This document shows positions 5,820 through 11,821 of a DNA stretch of 13,236 bases, piece after piece. The DNA is taken from the NCBI GenBank assembly GCA_039180225.1, contig JBCDDQ010000131.1, positions 1-13,236 on the forward strand, read 5' to 3'. Source of the DNA: JAAEUE01 sp039180225. GTDB lineage: Bacteria > Pseudomonadota > Alphaproteobacteria > Rhizobiales > CAJQND01. The first letter of the stretch is position 1. Each line of letters opens with the position of its first letter. The notes under the pieces are model-generated. The model searched no databases. It was not told the DNA's origin and saw only the letters and a list, made by a program, of their open reading frames with translations. A program made the position numbers and the translations under genes.

Positions 5820-6727
5820 CCTTGGTCCGATGGGCGATCGCGCTTGGTGCAAGCCTGGCCGTTCACCTGACTGTTGTGGCTGCATGGCCGGGAAACCAGC
5901 TTCACTCAGAAGACGAGCGTGCCGCCGGTGCCCTGGCTGAGGTTTCGGTGATGCTCTCACCGTCTCAATTCTATCCCTCCACCGCCGCTCAAGAGAGCGG
6001 GTCTGATGCGGTTGAGGATGTGCCTGTGACGGAGGTCAAGGAGGTTTCAGCCCCCTTGCCATCGACGATGCGCCGTCAGGTGGAAAACAGCCCCTCAGAG
6101 CCATCTCCGCCTGCCGCACAGGCTGATGCCGCCGCAGCGCCAATTGCCGTGCCAAAAGCGCTGAAGCAACCCGCCCGGCAGAAGCTGGCGGCGATCTCGA
6201 AGACAACGCCCGTTGAGCAGCTGGCTGAAACGGAGATCGCGCCGCCCATCAAACCGCGCGAGGAGACCAAACGGGTAAAGAAGAAGCCTGCCAAAAAGAA
6301 ACCTCGCAAAGCCAAGAAAGAGAAGGGCAAAACGTCGAAAAAGGCGAGCCGGGGCAATACTGCATCGTCGGCCCGCAAAGGAACGAAACGACGCAAGGTG
6401 GGGGATGGCGGACGGTCGAGCACGGCAGTCGGCCGCCGGAAACTCTCCAGTTATCTCGGACGGGTGGCCTCTAAAGTGCGCCGCCAAAAGCGCTATCCGA
6501 AAGCTGCCTTGCGCAGAAAGAAGGGTGGGACTGCGGTTGTCGCATTCACCATCACCAAACGTGGTAGTGTCACGGGTGTTCGCCTCAAGCGCCGGTCAGG
6601 CAACGCTGCTCTTGACCGTGAGGTGTTGAACATGGTGCGCAGAGCCGCTCCGTTCCCGCCTATTCCAAAGGGGACGGGCAGATCACGCATTGCGTTGTCA
6701 ATCCCCGTGCGGTTCGCCGTCCGGTAG
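5810..6727 (+). CDS. tonB: Energy transducer TonB
   Basis: A 305-residue protein. Its single N-terminal helix, WAIALGASLAVHLTVVAAW, contains the TonB SxxxH signature (Ser15, His19), the face that contacts ExbB/ExbD. A long periplasmic linker follows. Residues about 145-205 are extremely rich in Lys and Arg (KKKPAKKKPRKAKKEKGK) rather than the classic Pro-Glu/Pro-Lys repeats. The C-terminal TonB domain is complete: RYPKAALRRKKGGTAVVAFTI, then GSVTGVRLKRRSGNAALDREVL, APFPPIPKG and a final strand SIPVRF. ATG 5810 follows AGGGG by 4 nt; ATG 5816 is an alternative. hmuQ starts 21 nt downstream. TonB carries proton-motive energy to outer-membrane receptors. The local exbBD look lost, so a distant motor would be needed. 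Confidence 0.92.
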   Translation: MQMTLVRWAIALGASLAVHLTVVAAWPGNQLHSEDERAAGALAEVSVMLSPSQFYPSTAAQESGSDAVEDVPVTEVKEVSAPLPSTMRRQVENSPSEPSPPAAQADAAAAPIAVPKALKQPARQKLAAISKTTPVEQLAETEIAPPIKPREETKRVKKKPAKKKPRKAKKEKGKTSKKASRGNTASSARKGTKRRKVGDGGRSSTAVGRRKLSSYLGRVASKVRRQKRYPKAALRRKKGGTAVVAFTITKRGSVTGVRLKRRSGNAALDREVLNMVRRAAPFPPIPKGTGRSRIALSIPVRFAVR

Positions 6728-6748
6728 CAGGATCAAGAGGAGACCAAA

Positions 6749-7057
6749 ATGTACATTGCCATGAACCGCTTCAAAGTCACCAAGGGCTCTGAGGCGCATT
6801 TTGAGGAAATTTGGCGCAGTCGCGATCGGCGGTTGACCGAAGTTGACGGATTTATGGACTTCCGGCTGCTGCGCGGGCCAGAAGCAGATGATCATACTCT
6901 CTTCGCCTCCCACACGATTTGGCGCTCTCACGATGATTTCGTGAATTGGACGCGCTCCCAGAACTTCCGCGATGCCCACGCCAATGCGGGCGACCATAAA
7001 GGCCTCTATCTCGGTCATCCCCAGTTTGAAGGCTTTGACGTGGTTCTGGAAAGCTAA
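6749..7057 (+). CDS. hmuQ: Heme-degrading monooxygenase HmuQ (IsdG/ABM family)
   Basis: A 102-residue protein of the antibiotic-biosynthesis-monooxygenase fold. The IsdG/HmuQ catalytic triad is present at the right places: Asn6 in MYIAMNRFKV, Trp67 in DFVNWTRS, and His77, the axial heme ligand, in FRDAHANAG. RLLRGPEADDHTLFASHTIW and GLYLGHPQFEGFDV match the Bradyrhizobium HmuQ/HmuD pattern as I recall it. Such enzymes open the porphyrin ring in the cytoplasm using O2 and an electron donor, releasing iron. It has a good ribosome-binding site (AGAGGAG), lies between tonB and hutX, and would act on heme delivered by HmuTUV. The exact cleavage product (biliverdin or another isomer) cannot be told from sequence. 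Confidence 0.93.
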   Translation: MYIAMNRFKVTKGSEAHFEEIWRSRDRRLTEVDGFMDFRLLRGPEADDHTLFASHTIWRSHDDFVNWTRSQNFRDAHANAGDHKGLYLGHPQFEGFDVVLES

Positions 7058-7072
7058 GGAAAGGAGTCTGGC

Positions 7073-7615
7073 ATGCTCGTTACCCCTGAGGTCCGTGCGC
7101 GCATCGATGAAATGCTGCAACAGCAATCCGGCATTGTCCTGGAGCAGGTTGCGCGCGCGTTCGAGATCTCCATGGCCGACGTAATTGCATGTTTGCCGCC
7201 TGCGGAGTTTACCACCGTGGCCGGCAACCAGTTCGTAGAGGTCATGGAAGAGGTCTCGGCCTGGGGGCCCGTCACGTTGATCATCAATACCCCGGAGATG
7301 GTGTTCGAAGGCAAGGGACCCATTCGAAAGGGCAAGGTTGCAAGCGGCTACTACAATATTCCCGGCGTGATCGGTGGGCATTTCAAGCCTGAGGGTTTTG
7401 CCACGATCAGCTTTCTGAGCCGCGAACTCATGGGGCGTATGTCCAAATCGATCTTCTTTCTCAATCGCCCTGGTCAGTGCGTCTTCAAGATTTACCTTGG
7501 ACGCGATGAAGACGGCACCTTGTTGCCCGGGCAAGTGACCCGGTTTGAGGAACTTAGGGAGAAGCTGGAACCTACCAGCCGATGCAGGCCGAAAGAACCA
7601 GAGCCCACCGGTTAA
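7073..7615 (+). CDS. hutX: Heme utilization cytosolic carrier HutX/HugX family
   Basis: A 180-residue protein of the ChuX/HutX family. It starts with a helical segment (EVRARIDEMLQQQSGIVLEQVARAFEISMADVIACLP) followed by the beta-sheet core: VMEEVSAWGPVTLIINTPEMVFEGKGP, then GYYNIPGVIGGHFKPEGFATISFLSRELMGRMSKSIFFLN and VFKIYLGRDEDGTLLPGQVTRFEEL. Family members bind heme in the cytoplasm and pass it to a heme-degrading enzyme. Here the likely partner is HmuQ, whose gene ends 15 nt upstream. AAGGAAAGGAG precedes the start. The last 15 residues are polar and look like a variable tail. Confidence 0.92.
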   Translation: MLVTPEVRARIDEMLQQQSGIVLEQVARAFEISMADVIACLPPAEFTTVAGNQFVEVMEEVSAWGPVTLIINTPEMVFEGKGPIRKGKVASGYYNIPGVIGGHFKPEGFATISFLSRELMGRMSKSIFFLNRPGQCVFKIYLGRDEDGTLLPGQVTRFEELREKLEPTSRCRPKEPEPTG

Positions 7616-7642
7616 TCTTTGACATCAGGAGGAAAGACAACA

Positions 7643-7912
7643 ATGGCGAGATCTAAGTTTTCCGAAACGCAAATTTCTGCGATCCTGGACGAGCACGAGG
7701 CGGGCCGCACAGTGAACGAGCTTTGCCGCCGGCACAACATCACCGATACGACGTTCTATAACTGGCGGCGTCGCTATCGCAGCTCATTCGGGCTCGCCCC
7801 GTCGGCGCTGGATCCTGCCGAGAAGGAGAATGTGCAGCTGCGTGAACAAATTGCAGATCTTTTGGCAGAGGTATCCCAGCTTCGCGATATCATTGCCAAG
7901 CACGTGCCATGA
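7643..7912 (+). CDS. IS3-type OrfA-like HTH protein embedded in the heme operon
   Basis: An 89-residue protein. The first half, KFSETQISAILDEHEAGRTVNELCRRHNITDTTFYNWRRRY, is the helix-turn-helix of IS3-family OrfA transposase subunits. The second half is a heptad-patterned coiled coil (ENVQLREQIADLLAEVSQLRDIIAK), as in OrfA dimers. Neither OrfB with its DDE catalytic domain nor an obvious flanking inverted repeat is seen, so it cannot transpose alone. It has an excellent ribosome-binding site (CAGGAGG), starts 27 nt after hutX and shares an ATGA overlap with the next gene. It therefore looks built into the operon rather than freshly inserted. It may be a residual insertion-sequence piece or a co-opted DNA-binding protein; the spacing favours the second, without proof. 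Confidence 0.8.
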   Translation: MARSKFSETQISAILDEHEAGRTVNELCRRHNITDTTFYNWRRRYRSSFGLAPSALDPAEKENVQLREQIADLLAEVSQLRDIIAKHVP

Positions 7913-8406
7913 GCAACGATCCTGCGATCGCCGTTCCGGTGCTGCCATCTTTGAATATTGATGAAACCGAGGCCTTCTACCGTGATTGGCTTGGCTTTCA
8001 TGAAAGGGTTTATCGAGCCGATGATTATTTGATTGTGCGCCGGCGCCATCTTGAGCTGCACTTCTGGCTGACGCAGGAGGATGCACTGCCCAAGAGTTCA
8101 TCCGTTTACATCCGCGGGGGCGAGGTGCCCGCACTGTTTGTTGAGTATGACGAACGGCAGGTGCAGGGTTTAAGTCCGTTCTTTGTGAGGCCCTGGAACA
8201 TGAAAGAGTTCTACGTGCACGATCCCCATGGCAATTTGCTGAGATTCGGGTGCTCCCCGAAAGAACTTGCCAACAGAAAGCGCGGCGGTGCGCCGCAGGG
8301 CACACGGGGCCAAGTGCGCCCGATCTTGGTGAACTTGGAATTTGCCCGCTGTTCGGGGTTTGATAAGCGCTTGTTCTCCCATCATTTCTCGACGCACAGG
8401 CCCTGA
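7909..8406 (+). CDS. VOC superfamily protein (bleomycin-resistance/glyoxalase type)
   Basis: A 165-residue protein whose first 120 residues follow the vicinal-oxygen-chelate fold of bleomycin-resistance proteins: AVPVLPSLNIDETEAFYRDWLGF, then YLIVRRRHLELHFWL, VYIRGGEVPALFVEYD and MKEFYVHDPHGNLLRFG. Such proteins either bind a metal and act as dioxygenases or glyoxalases, or sequester glycopeptides. The substrate cannot be inferred here. The normal C-terminus would be near FGCSPKEL. About 40 extra residues (RKRGGAPQGTRGQVR... to FSTHRP) follow without resemblance to the family, which suggests loss of an earlier stop. It is the last gene of the plus-strand heme unit, translationally coupled by ATGA to the OrfA-like gene. 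A role in handling heme breakdown products is only a guess from position. Confidence 0.85.
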   Translation: MSNDPAIAVPVLPSLNIDETEAFYRDWLGFHERVYRADDYLIVRRRHLELHFWLTQEDALPKSSSVYIRGGEVPALFVEYDERQVQGLSPFFVRPWNMKEFYVHDPHGNLLRFGCSPKELANRKRGGAPQGTRGQVRPILVNLEFARCSGFDKRLFSHHFSTHRP

Positions 8407-8413
8407 GCTTTGA

Positions 8414-8458
8414 ATTAGAATAATTCTAAGTCATTGTTAAATTTAGATTTTTTCTAAT
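8414..8458 (+). promoter_or_regulatory. Tandem Irr-type iron control elements
   Basis: ATTAGAA-TAA-TTCTAAG (8414-8430) keeps the full inner palindrome TTAGAA/TTCTAA of the Irr ICE (TTTAGAA-N3-TTCTAAA). A second copy, TTTAGAT-TTT-TTCTAAT (8442-8458), has two mismatches at the arm ends. Their centres are 28 bp apart. They lie between the end of the VOC gene and the 48-residue ORF, just before a TTGACA box. Irr represses or activates in a heme- and iron-dependent manner in rhizobia. Confidence 0.7.
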
Positions 8459-8478
8459 TCTAATCCTCCCAAAATAAG

Positions 8479-8508
8479 TTGACATTTAACTTTGACCTGG
8501 TTCGATAG
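8479..8508 (+). promoter_or_regulatory. Possible promoter of the small ORF-cupredoxin unit
   Basis: A perfect TTGACA at 8479-8484 lies 20 bp after the second ICE. At a 17-18 bp spacing there is only a weak -10 (TCGATA or CGATAG, 8502-8508). The placement just downstream of two ICEs suggests that Irr acts from upstream here, but the -10 is poor and the true start is uncertain. Confidence 0.4.
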
Positions 8509-8578
8509 CGCGTATCACGCGTTTTCTGCTCGAGGGGATACTGGAGCAGGAAGCATAGGAGCCACTGGGAGAAGAGAA

Positions 8579-8725
8579 ATGGAAGTCGTTCGTTTGGCAC
8601 TCAGAGAACCTTCTGCGAAGATTGCGGTAGCGCGTTTATGCCTGCGCGGGGAGACTGCAGTCACGGAGACGGAAAAAGCCTATGTCGCCGCCTTGCTCGC
8701 CTCAGAAGAGACCGACCGCGAGTAG
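8579..8725 (+). CDS. Small 48-residue protein behind the ICE pair, unknown
   Basis: ATG 8579 is preceded by GGGAGAAGAG, an acceptable ribosome-binding site, and opens a 48-codon frame: MEVVRLALREPSAKIAVARL, then CLRGETAVTETEKAYVAALL and an acidic end. The predicted product is helical and soluble, with one cysteine. No family is recognised. The same frame is open back to a TTG at 8492, but the internal ATG has the better ribosome-binding site. It is followed within 10 bases by a GC-rich hairpin, so it may be the main product of the ICE-controlled transcript, with the cupredoxin made by read-through. Real-gene status rests on ribosome-binding site and context. Confidence 0.45.
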   Translation: MEVVRLALREPSAKIAVARLCLRGETAVTETEKAYVAALLASEETDRE

Positions 8726-8733
8726 ATCTTGAC

Positions 8734-8748
8734 GGGGCCTTCGGCCCC
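8734..8748 (+). terminator. GC-rich hairpin after the small ORF
   Basis: GGGGCC-TTC-GGCCCC can form a 5-6 bp GC stem with a UUC or CUUCG loop, directly after the small ORF. There is no clear T tract behind it (TTAGCCC), so it is a weak or attenuating terminator at best. It may instead be an mRNA-stabilising hairpin. Confidence 0.45.
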
Positions 8749-8909
8749 TTAGCCCGCGGCTGTGCTTGGCGATGTGGACCAGCATAAATGTGATGCTGCG
8801 TAAGATGCGCTTGGAGAACGCCATCAAGCGACATGAGCGTCTCCGGGAGAAGCGGCGCGGCAACACGGGACCGCAGACGGAACCTGATGAAGCAACGGAG
8901 GCTCTGGAG

Positions 8910-9410
8910 ATGGCACAAGACAAAGAGGATCCCTCGCGGCGAAGAGTGCTCCAAACTGCCGTCGCTGTGTTGTGCTGCGGCAGTGCAGGCGTAGACACGG
9001 CGAACGCCTCTCAGCACAAAATTGTTGATCAGATTACAGACCCGACGACCACGGCTGCCAAGAACATGTTCCGGTTCGAGCCAAATTTCGTTGAACTGTC
9101 GCCAGGTGATGAGCTGGTGTTTCTCAACAGCACAGCTGAGCACACCGTGCATTCGGTCAAACAACTCTGGCCAAGCGGATCGCCTTTGGTCAAGATCTCC
9201 AACAGAAAGGAAGTTAAGGTGCGCTTCGACCGCGAGGGCTTTTATGGCTTTCGCTGCCGCAGACACGGTCCCTACGGCATGGTCATGCTCGTGGTTGTCG
9301 GCAAGCCTCAAAATGCACCCGAGATCAGATCGATTGTCGAGACGATGCCGGCAAAGGCGCGAGAACGTTCAGGGTTTATGGATCTCCTAAACCGATTTGA
9401 ACGTGTCTGA
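8910..9410 (+). CDS. Tat-exported cupredoxin (pseudoazurin-like)
   Basis: With ATG 8910 (GGAGG 8 nt upstream) the product has 166 residues. The signal region SRRRVLQTAVAVLCCGSAG carries a twin-arginine motif. The mature domain has the pseudoazurin/plastocyanin pattern: FRFEPNFVELSPGDELVFLN, then EHTVHSV, and YGFRCRRHGPYGM. All four type-1 copper ligands are present with pseudoazurin spacing: His78, Cys116, His119, Met124. Such proteins shuttle electrons in the periplasm. A C-terminal helix follows the domain. The frame is open upstream to TTG 8766 and ATG 8772, giving about 46 extra charged residues, but that would bury the Tat signal. It follows the ICE-controlled small ORF and converges with the GrpB gene, the tails overlapping by 35 bp. 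The partner enzyme is not visible in the window. Confidence 0.85.
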   Translation: MAQDKEDPSRRRVLQTAVAVLCCGSAGVDTANASQHKIVDQITDPTTTAAKNMFRFEPNFVELSPGDELVFLNSTAEHTVHSVKQLWPSGSPLVKISNRKEVKVRFDREGFYGFRCRRHGPYGMVMLVVVGKPQNAPEIRSIVETMPAKARERSGFMDLLNRFERV

Positions 9411-9939
9411 GGTGCGCTGCGCGCTCGGTCCTGTACCATGCAAGGGCACTTTTCTCCGCTGAGCGGATGAACGATTCTTTCCCATCCAAATAGGCGTCCC
9501 ACGAGGATCCAACCTCCCGCACGAGCTCCTCTTTGATCGCCGCATACTCGACCGCAGTGTCAGGGTGAGCGATAAAGTAGTCCCGGAACGCGAGGTGTCG
9601 CTCAATGTGAGGCGATCTTTCGGAGAAAATGTGCAGGTGGTGGGTTCTGACCCCGGCGCTGTTGAGCTTTCTGAAGTATCGTCGATCTTCAATGCCAAAC
9701 GCGCCCATAACCTGGTAACCCAGCTCCTCAAACACGGCCCTGGCATGATCAATGTCCGCGAAGTCTTTGGCCACCCCCATAAGATCAATAATAGGCTTTG
9801 CTATGAGACCTGGAACCGCCGTGCTTCCAATATGATGCAGCGAGAGCAAGAGATGGGGCAGGGCACGTTCAATCGACTTTGCCTCAGCAAGGTACTGATC
9901 TATCCATCTGGGATCGTGTGGGACGCAAATAGCGACCAT
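9376..9939 (-). CDS. GrpB family protein (UPF0157, nucleotidyltransferase-like)
   Basis: A 187-residue protein with the GrpB/UPF0157 pattern: VPHDPRWIDQYLAEAKSIERAL, then LLSLHHIGSTAVPGLIAKPIIDLMGV. The IGSTAVPGLxAKPIIDLM stretch is the diagnostic core of this family within the nucleotidyltransferase fold. RRYFRKLNSAGVRTHHLHIF and FRDYFIAHPDTAVEYAAIKEEL complete it. Some members are fused to dephospho-CoA kinase. The function of stand-alone members is not established. ATG 9939 lies 32 nt after the bfd stop, so the two are probably co-transcribed, although no strong ribosome-binding site is seen. A GTG at 10011 would overlap the end of bfd. A link to iron is not evident beyond the shared ICE promoter. 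Confidence 0.9.
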   Translation of the reverse strand: MVAICVPHDPRWIDQYLAEAKSIERALPHLLLSLHHIGSTAVPGLIAKPIIDLMGVAKDFADIDHARAVFEELGYQVMGAFGIEDRRYFRKLNSAGVRTHHLHIFSERSPHIERHLAFRDYFIAHPDTAVEYAAIKEELVREVGSSWDAYLDGKESFIRSAEKSALAWYRTERAAHLRHVQIGLGDP

Positions 9940-9971
9940 GTCAGGATTTGACAGGTGTAACGCGGTTCTGC

Positions 9972-10289
9972 TTAGGCAGCACGCGCCTTGATCGTCACGG
10001 CGCTTGACCACCCGCTGCTGGTGTCAGCGCGCTGGTGCTTGCGTTGGACGCGGTCGAGCAGGGCGATAACATCTGCCCTGGGAGAGTTCACGCGCTCGTG
10101 GAATAGGGTGGTTTGCTCAATGATGATGCCGATCACATTCGGAAAACAGCCGCAGCATTTACCGCGCTTTTCCAATGAATGATAAACCTGGAGGGGGACA
10201 ATGACCTGCCAGGGATCTTGCTCAAGAAGATCCAGTATAGCCCCTTCGATTTCAACGCGCCTGATGATGTTACAGCTGCAGACGATCAT
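9972..10289 (-). CDS. Bacterioferritin-associated ferredoxin-like [2Fe-2S] protein
   Basis: A 105-residue protein beginning MIVCSCN, the Bfd N-terminus, with Cys4 and Cys6. A later KRGKCCGCFPNVIGII provides Cys45 and Cys48 (plus Cys46), giving the C-x-C...C-x2-C layout that holds a [2Fe-2S] cluster in BFD-like domains. Bfd delivers electrons to bacterioferritin to release stored iron when iron is scarce. Compared with the classic protein of about 64 residues, this one has a longer segment between the cysteine pairs (DPWQVIVPLQVYHSLE) and a polar C-terminal tail of about 40 residues, so it is a Bfd-like variant rather than a proven Bfd. A perfect Irr ICE lies about 80 bp upstream. No bacterioferritin gene is in the window. 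Confidence 0.8.
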   Translation of the reverse strand: MIVCSCNIIRRVEIEGAILDLLEQDPWQVIVPLQVYHSLEKRGKCCGCFPNVIGIIIEQTTLFHERVNSPRADVIALLDRVQRKHQRADTSSGWSSAVTIKARAA

Positions 10290-10531
10290 TTCATCTTTGC
10301 CCTCAAGACTTAACCAAAACTATGATCCATATTTTTGAGGTGCGCAAGAAAAATCCAATCTTTTCAATATTTTAGAACTATTCTAAAGAACGCCTGCTCA
10401 TGTGCCTAAAGCCTTGGTAAAGCTGGATTGTCCCGTCGTCATAAGCAGCATGCACGGCTTCTTGAGCCGCTTGCAGATACGCTGGTTTTGATGGGAGAGA
10501 GGACGGCGCCCGAGGGCGCCGATCCGGGATC
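10290..10531. other. Intergenic region between the Bfd-like gene and imelysin
   Basis: Apart from the ICE, this gap holds two small hairpins on the imelysin side: CGGCT-TCTTG-AGCCG (10456-10470) and the strong GGCGCCC-GA-GGGCGCC (10505-10520), the latter about 12 bp past the imelysin stop. The second may end the imelysin transcript, but no T tract follows on the minus strand. No gene is supported. Confidence 0.5.
10371..10387 (-). promoter_or_regulatory. Perfect Irr iron control element upstream of the Bfd-like gene
   Basis: TTTAGAA-CTA-TTCTAAA matches the ICE consensus in all 14 arm positions. On the gene-reading (minus) strand it is followed directly by ATATTG, as in the element at 12439-12455. 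TAAAAT at its gene-proximal edge could be a -10 box, which would put the operator over the promoter and imply repression by Irr. Distance to the start codon is about 80 bp. Confidence 0.85.
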
Positions 10532-11797
10532 TCACTTCACGGCAGAAGGATTGTCGAGACTGTCTGAACCTTCAACCTCGATTTTCAACCCGAGGGCCGC
10601 AACCGCCTTTTCGATCGATTTGGTTTGCGTGACCAGAGCATCAATGGCGGCTTGAACCACGGCGTTGCCTTCCGCGTTGCCTTCACCGATCATCTGGTCA
10701 TAGCTTTCCTTGGTTTCGGCTCTCTTTTTCAAAGCACCCATGCTGTCTAACGTCGCCTTCAGCTCGGTTTGCAGCGCGCTGTCGACGCTGGCGTCCTTGG
10801 CTTTCACGAGAGCCGACAGGCTCGGTCCTTCAACCACGGAACCATCAATGCGGGTGTATTTGCCCTGATAGACATTGTTGATCCCAACCACGTCGTAGTA
10901 GTGGGATTCATGCGTGTTGTCAGAGAAGCAATCATGCTCTTCTTCCGGGTCATGCAGAAGCAGGCCCAGCTTCATCCGCTCGCCTGCAAGCTCCCCGTAA
11001 GACAGTGAACCCATGCCGGTGAGGATGGAGGTCAGGCCGCCTTTGGCAGGGTCTTTCATGAGCTCAGCGCGCGCTGCCCCGCCGTCTTTCCAGTTTGCGA
11101 CCATCTCTTCCAGGTCTTTGATCATCAGCTTCGATGCAGCGCTGAGATAGGCGCCGCGCCGGTCGCAATTGCCGTTTGTGCAGTTGGCAGTGTCAAAGTC
11201 TGTGTGCGAGCGCTTGCCGGCGCCCGCGTTGTTGCCGTTGAGGTCCTGGCCCCACAGCAAGAATTCAATGGCGTGGTATCCCGTTGTCACGTTGGCTTCA
11301 ACCTCACCCACTTCATGGAGGCTCTCCAAGAGATCCGCATTGATGGTAGAGGCGTCAATCATCTTGCCGCCAACGGTCAGCTTTTTGTTGGCGACAACAT
11401 TTACGGCGTAAAACGGGTTCTCATCTGAATCCGTGCCATAGGAGCCATCCACATAGTCGATCAAGCCTTCGTCCAGTGGCCAGGCGTTCACCTTGCCCTC
11501 CCAATCATCGACGATGGCGTTCCCAAAGCGGTAGACTTCGGTTTGCTGGTAGGGGCGCCGGGCGACAAACCATGCTTCACGTGCCGCTTTCATCGTTTCG
11601 GCTGATGGCTTGGCGAGAAGCGCATCAATGGCGGCGTCCAGGGCCTTCGCGGTCGTCAACGAGTCTTCGTACTTCGCCAGTGCGATATCAGCATAGTTTT
11701 TGACAACTGCGTCTGCGGACACCATTGCCTGAGCTTGTTGCATAGGGGCAAAGGCGAGCAGTGCAGCAATCGCTGCTGATCCGAAAAGCTTCTTCAT
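10532..11797 (-). CDS. Imelysin family periplasmic iron-regulated protein (peptidase M75/IrpA-like)
   Basis: A 421-residue protein with a clean Sec signal peptide (MKKLFGSAAIAALLAFAPMQ, cut after AQA at residue 24). Two helical-bundle halves follow. Hallmarks are REAWFVARRPYQQTEVYRFG and the conserved GxHxxE motif as GYHAIEFLLWG (Gly173, His175, Glu178), then SLSYGELAGERMKLGLLLHDPEEEHDCFSDNTHESHYYD. The last stretch is typical of IrpA/ICMP proteins. Family members are exported, induced by iron limitation and thought to bind iron or heme; proteolytic activity is doubtful. NCTNGNC near residues 208-214 may form a disulfide. The start has GGGAG upstream and lies 24 nt after the cysteine-rich gene, so the two form one unit behind the ICE at 12439. 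Confidence 0.93.
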   Translation of the reverse strand: MKKLFGSAAIAALLAFAPMQQAQAMVSADAVVKNYADIALAKYEDSLTTAKALDAAIDALLAKPSAETMKAAREAWFVARRPYQQTEVYRFGNAIVDDWEGKVNAWPLDEGLIDYVDGSYGTDSDENPFYAVNVVANKKLTVGGKMIDASTINADLLESLHEVGEVEANVTTGYHAIEFLLWGQDLNGNNAGAGKRSHTDFDTANCTNGNCDRRGAYLSAASKLMIKDLEEMVANWKDGGAARAELMKDPAKGGLTSILTGMGSLSYGELAGERMKLGLLLHDPEEEHDCFSDNTHESHYYDVVGINNVYQGKYTRIDGSVVEGPSLSALVKAKDASVDSALQTELKATLDSMGALKKRAETKESYDQMIGEGNAEGNAVVQAAIDALVTQTKSIEKAVAALGLKIEVEGSDSLDNPSAVK

Positions 11798-11821
11798 TTC
11801 TAACGTCTCCCACTTTCAAGT

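Noticed and set aside
6698..7534. Long open minus-strand frame antisense to hmuQ and hutX
   Set aside because: Both plus-strand genes show catalytic and family motifs; the antisense product has none.
7615..8410. A complete insertion sequence around the OrfA-like gene
   Set aside because: No OrfB, no terminal inverted repeats or target duplication were seen, and the flanking genes are coupled by normal operon spacing.
8766..8909. N-terminal extension of the cupredoxin
   Set aside because: The frame is open, but using it would place the twin-arginine signal about 55 residues from the N-terminus. GGAGG before ATG 8910 supports the shorter form.
9372..9415. Bidirectional terminator between cupredoxin and GrpB genes
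   Set aside because: The two coding tails overlap and I found no hairpin with a T tract there.
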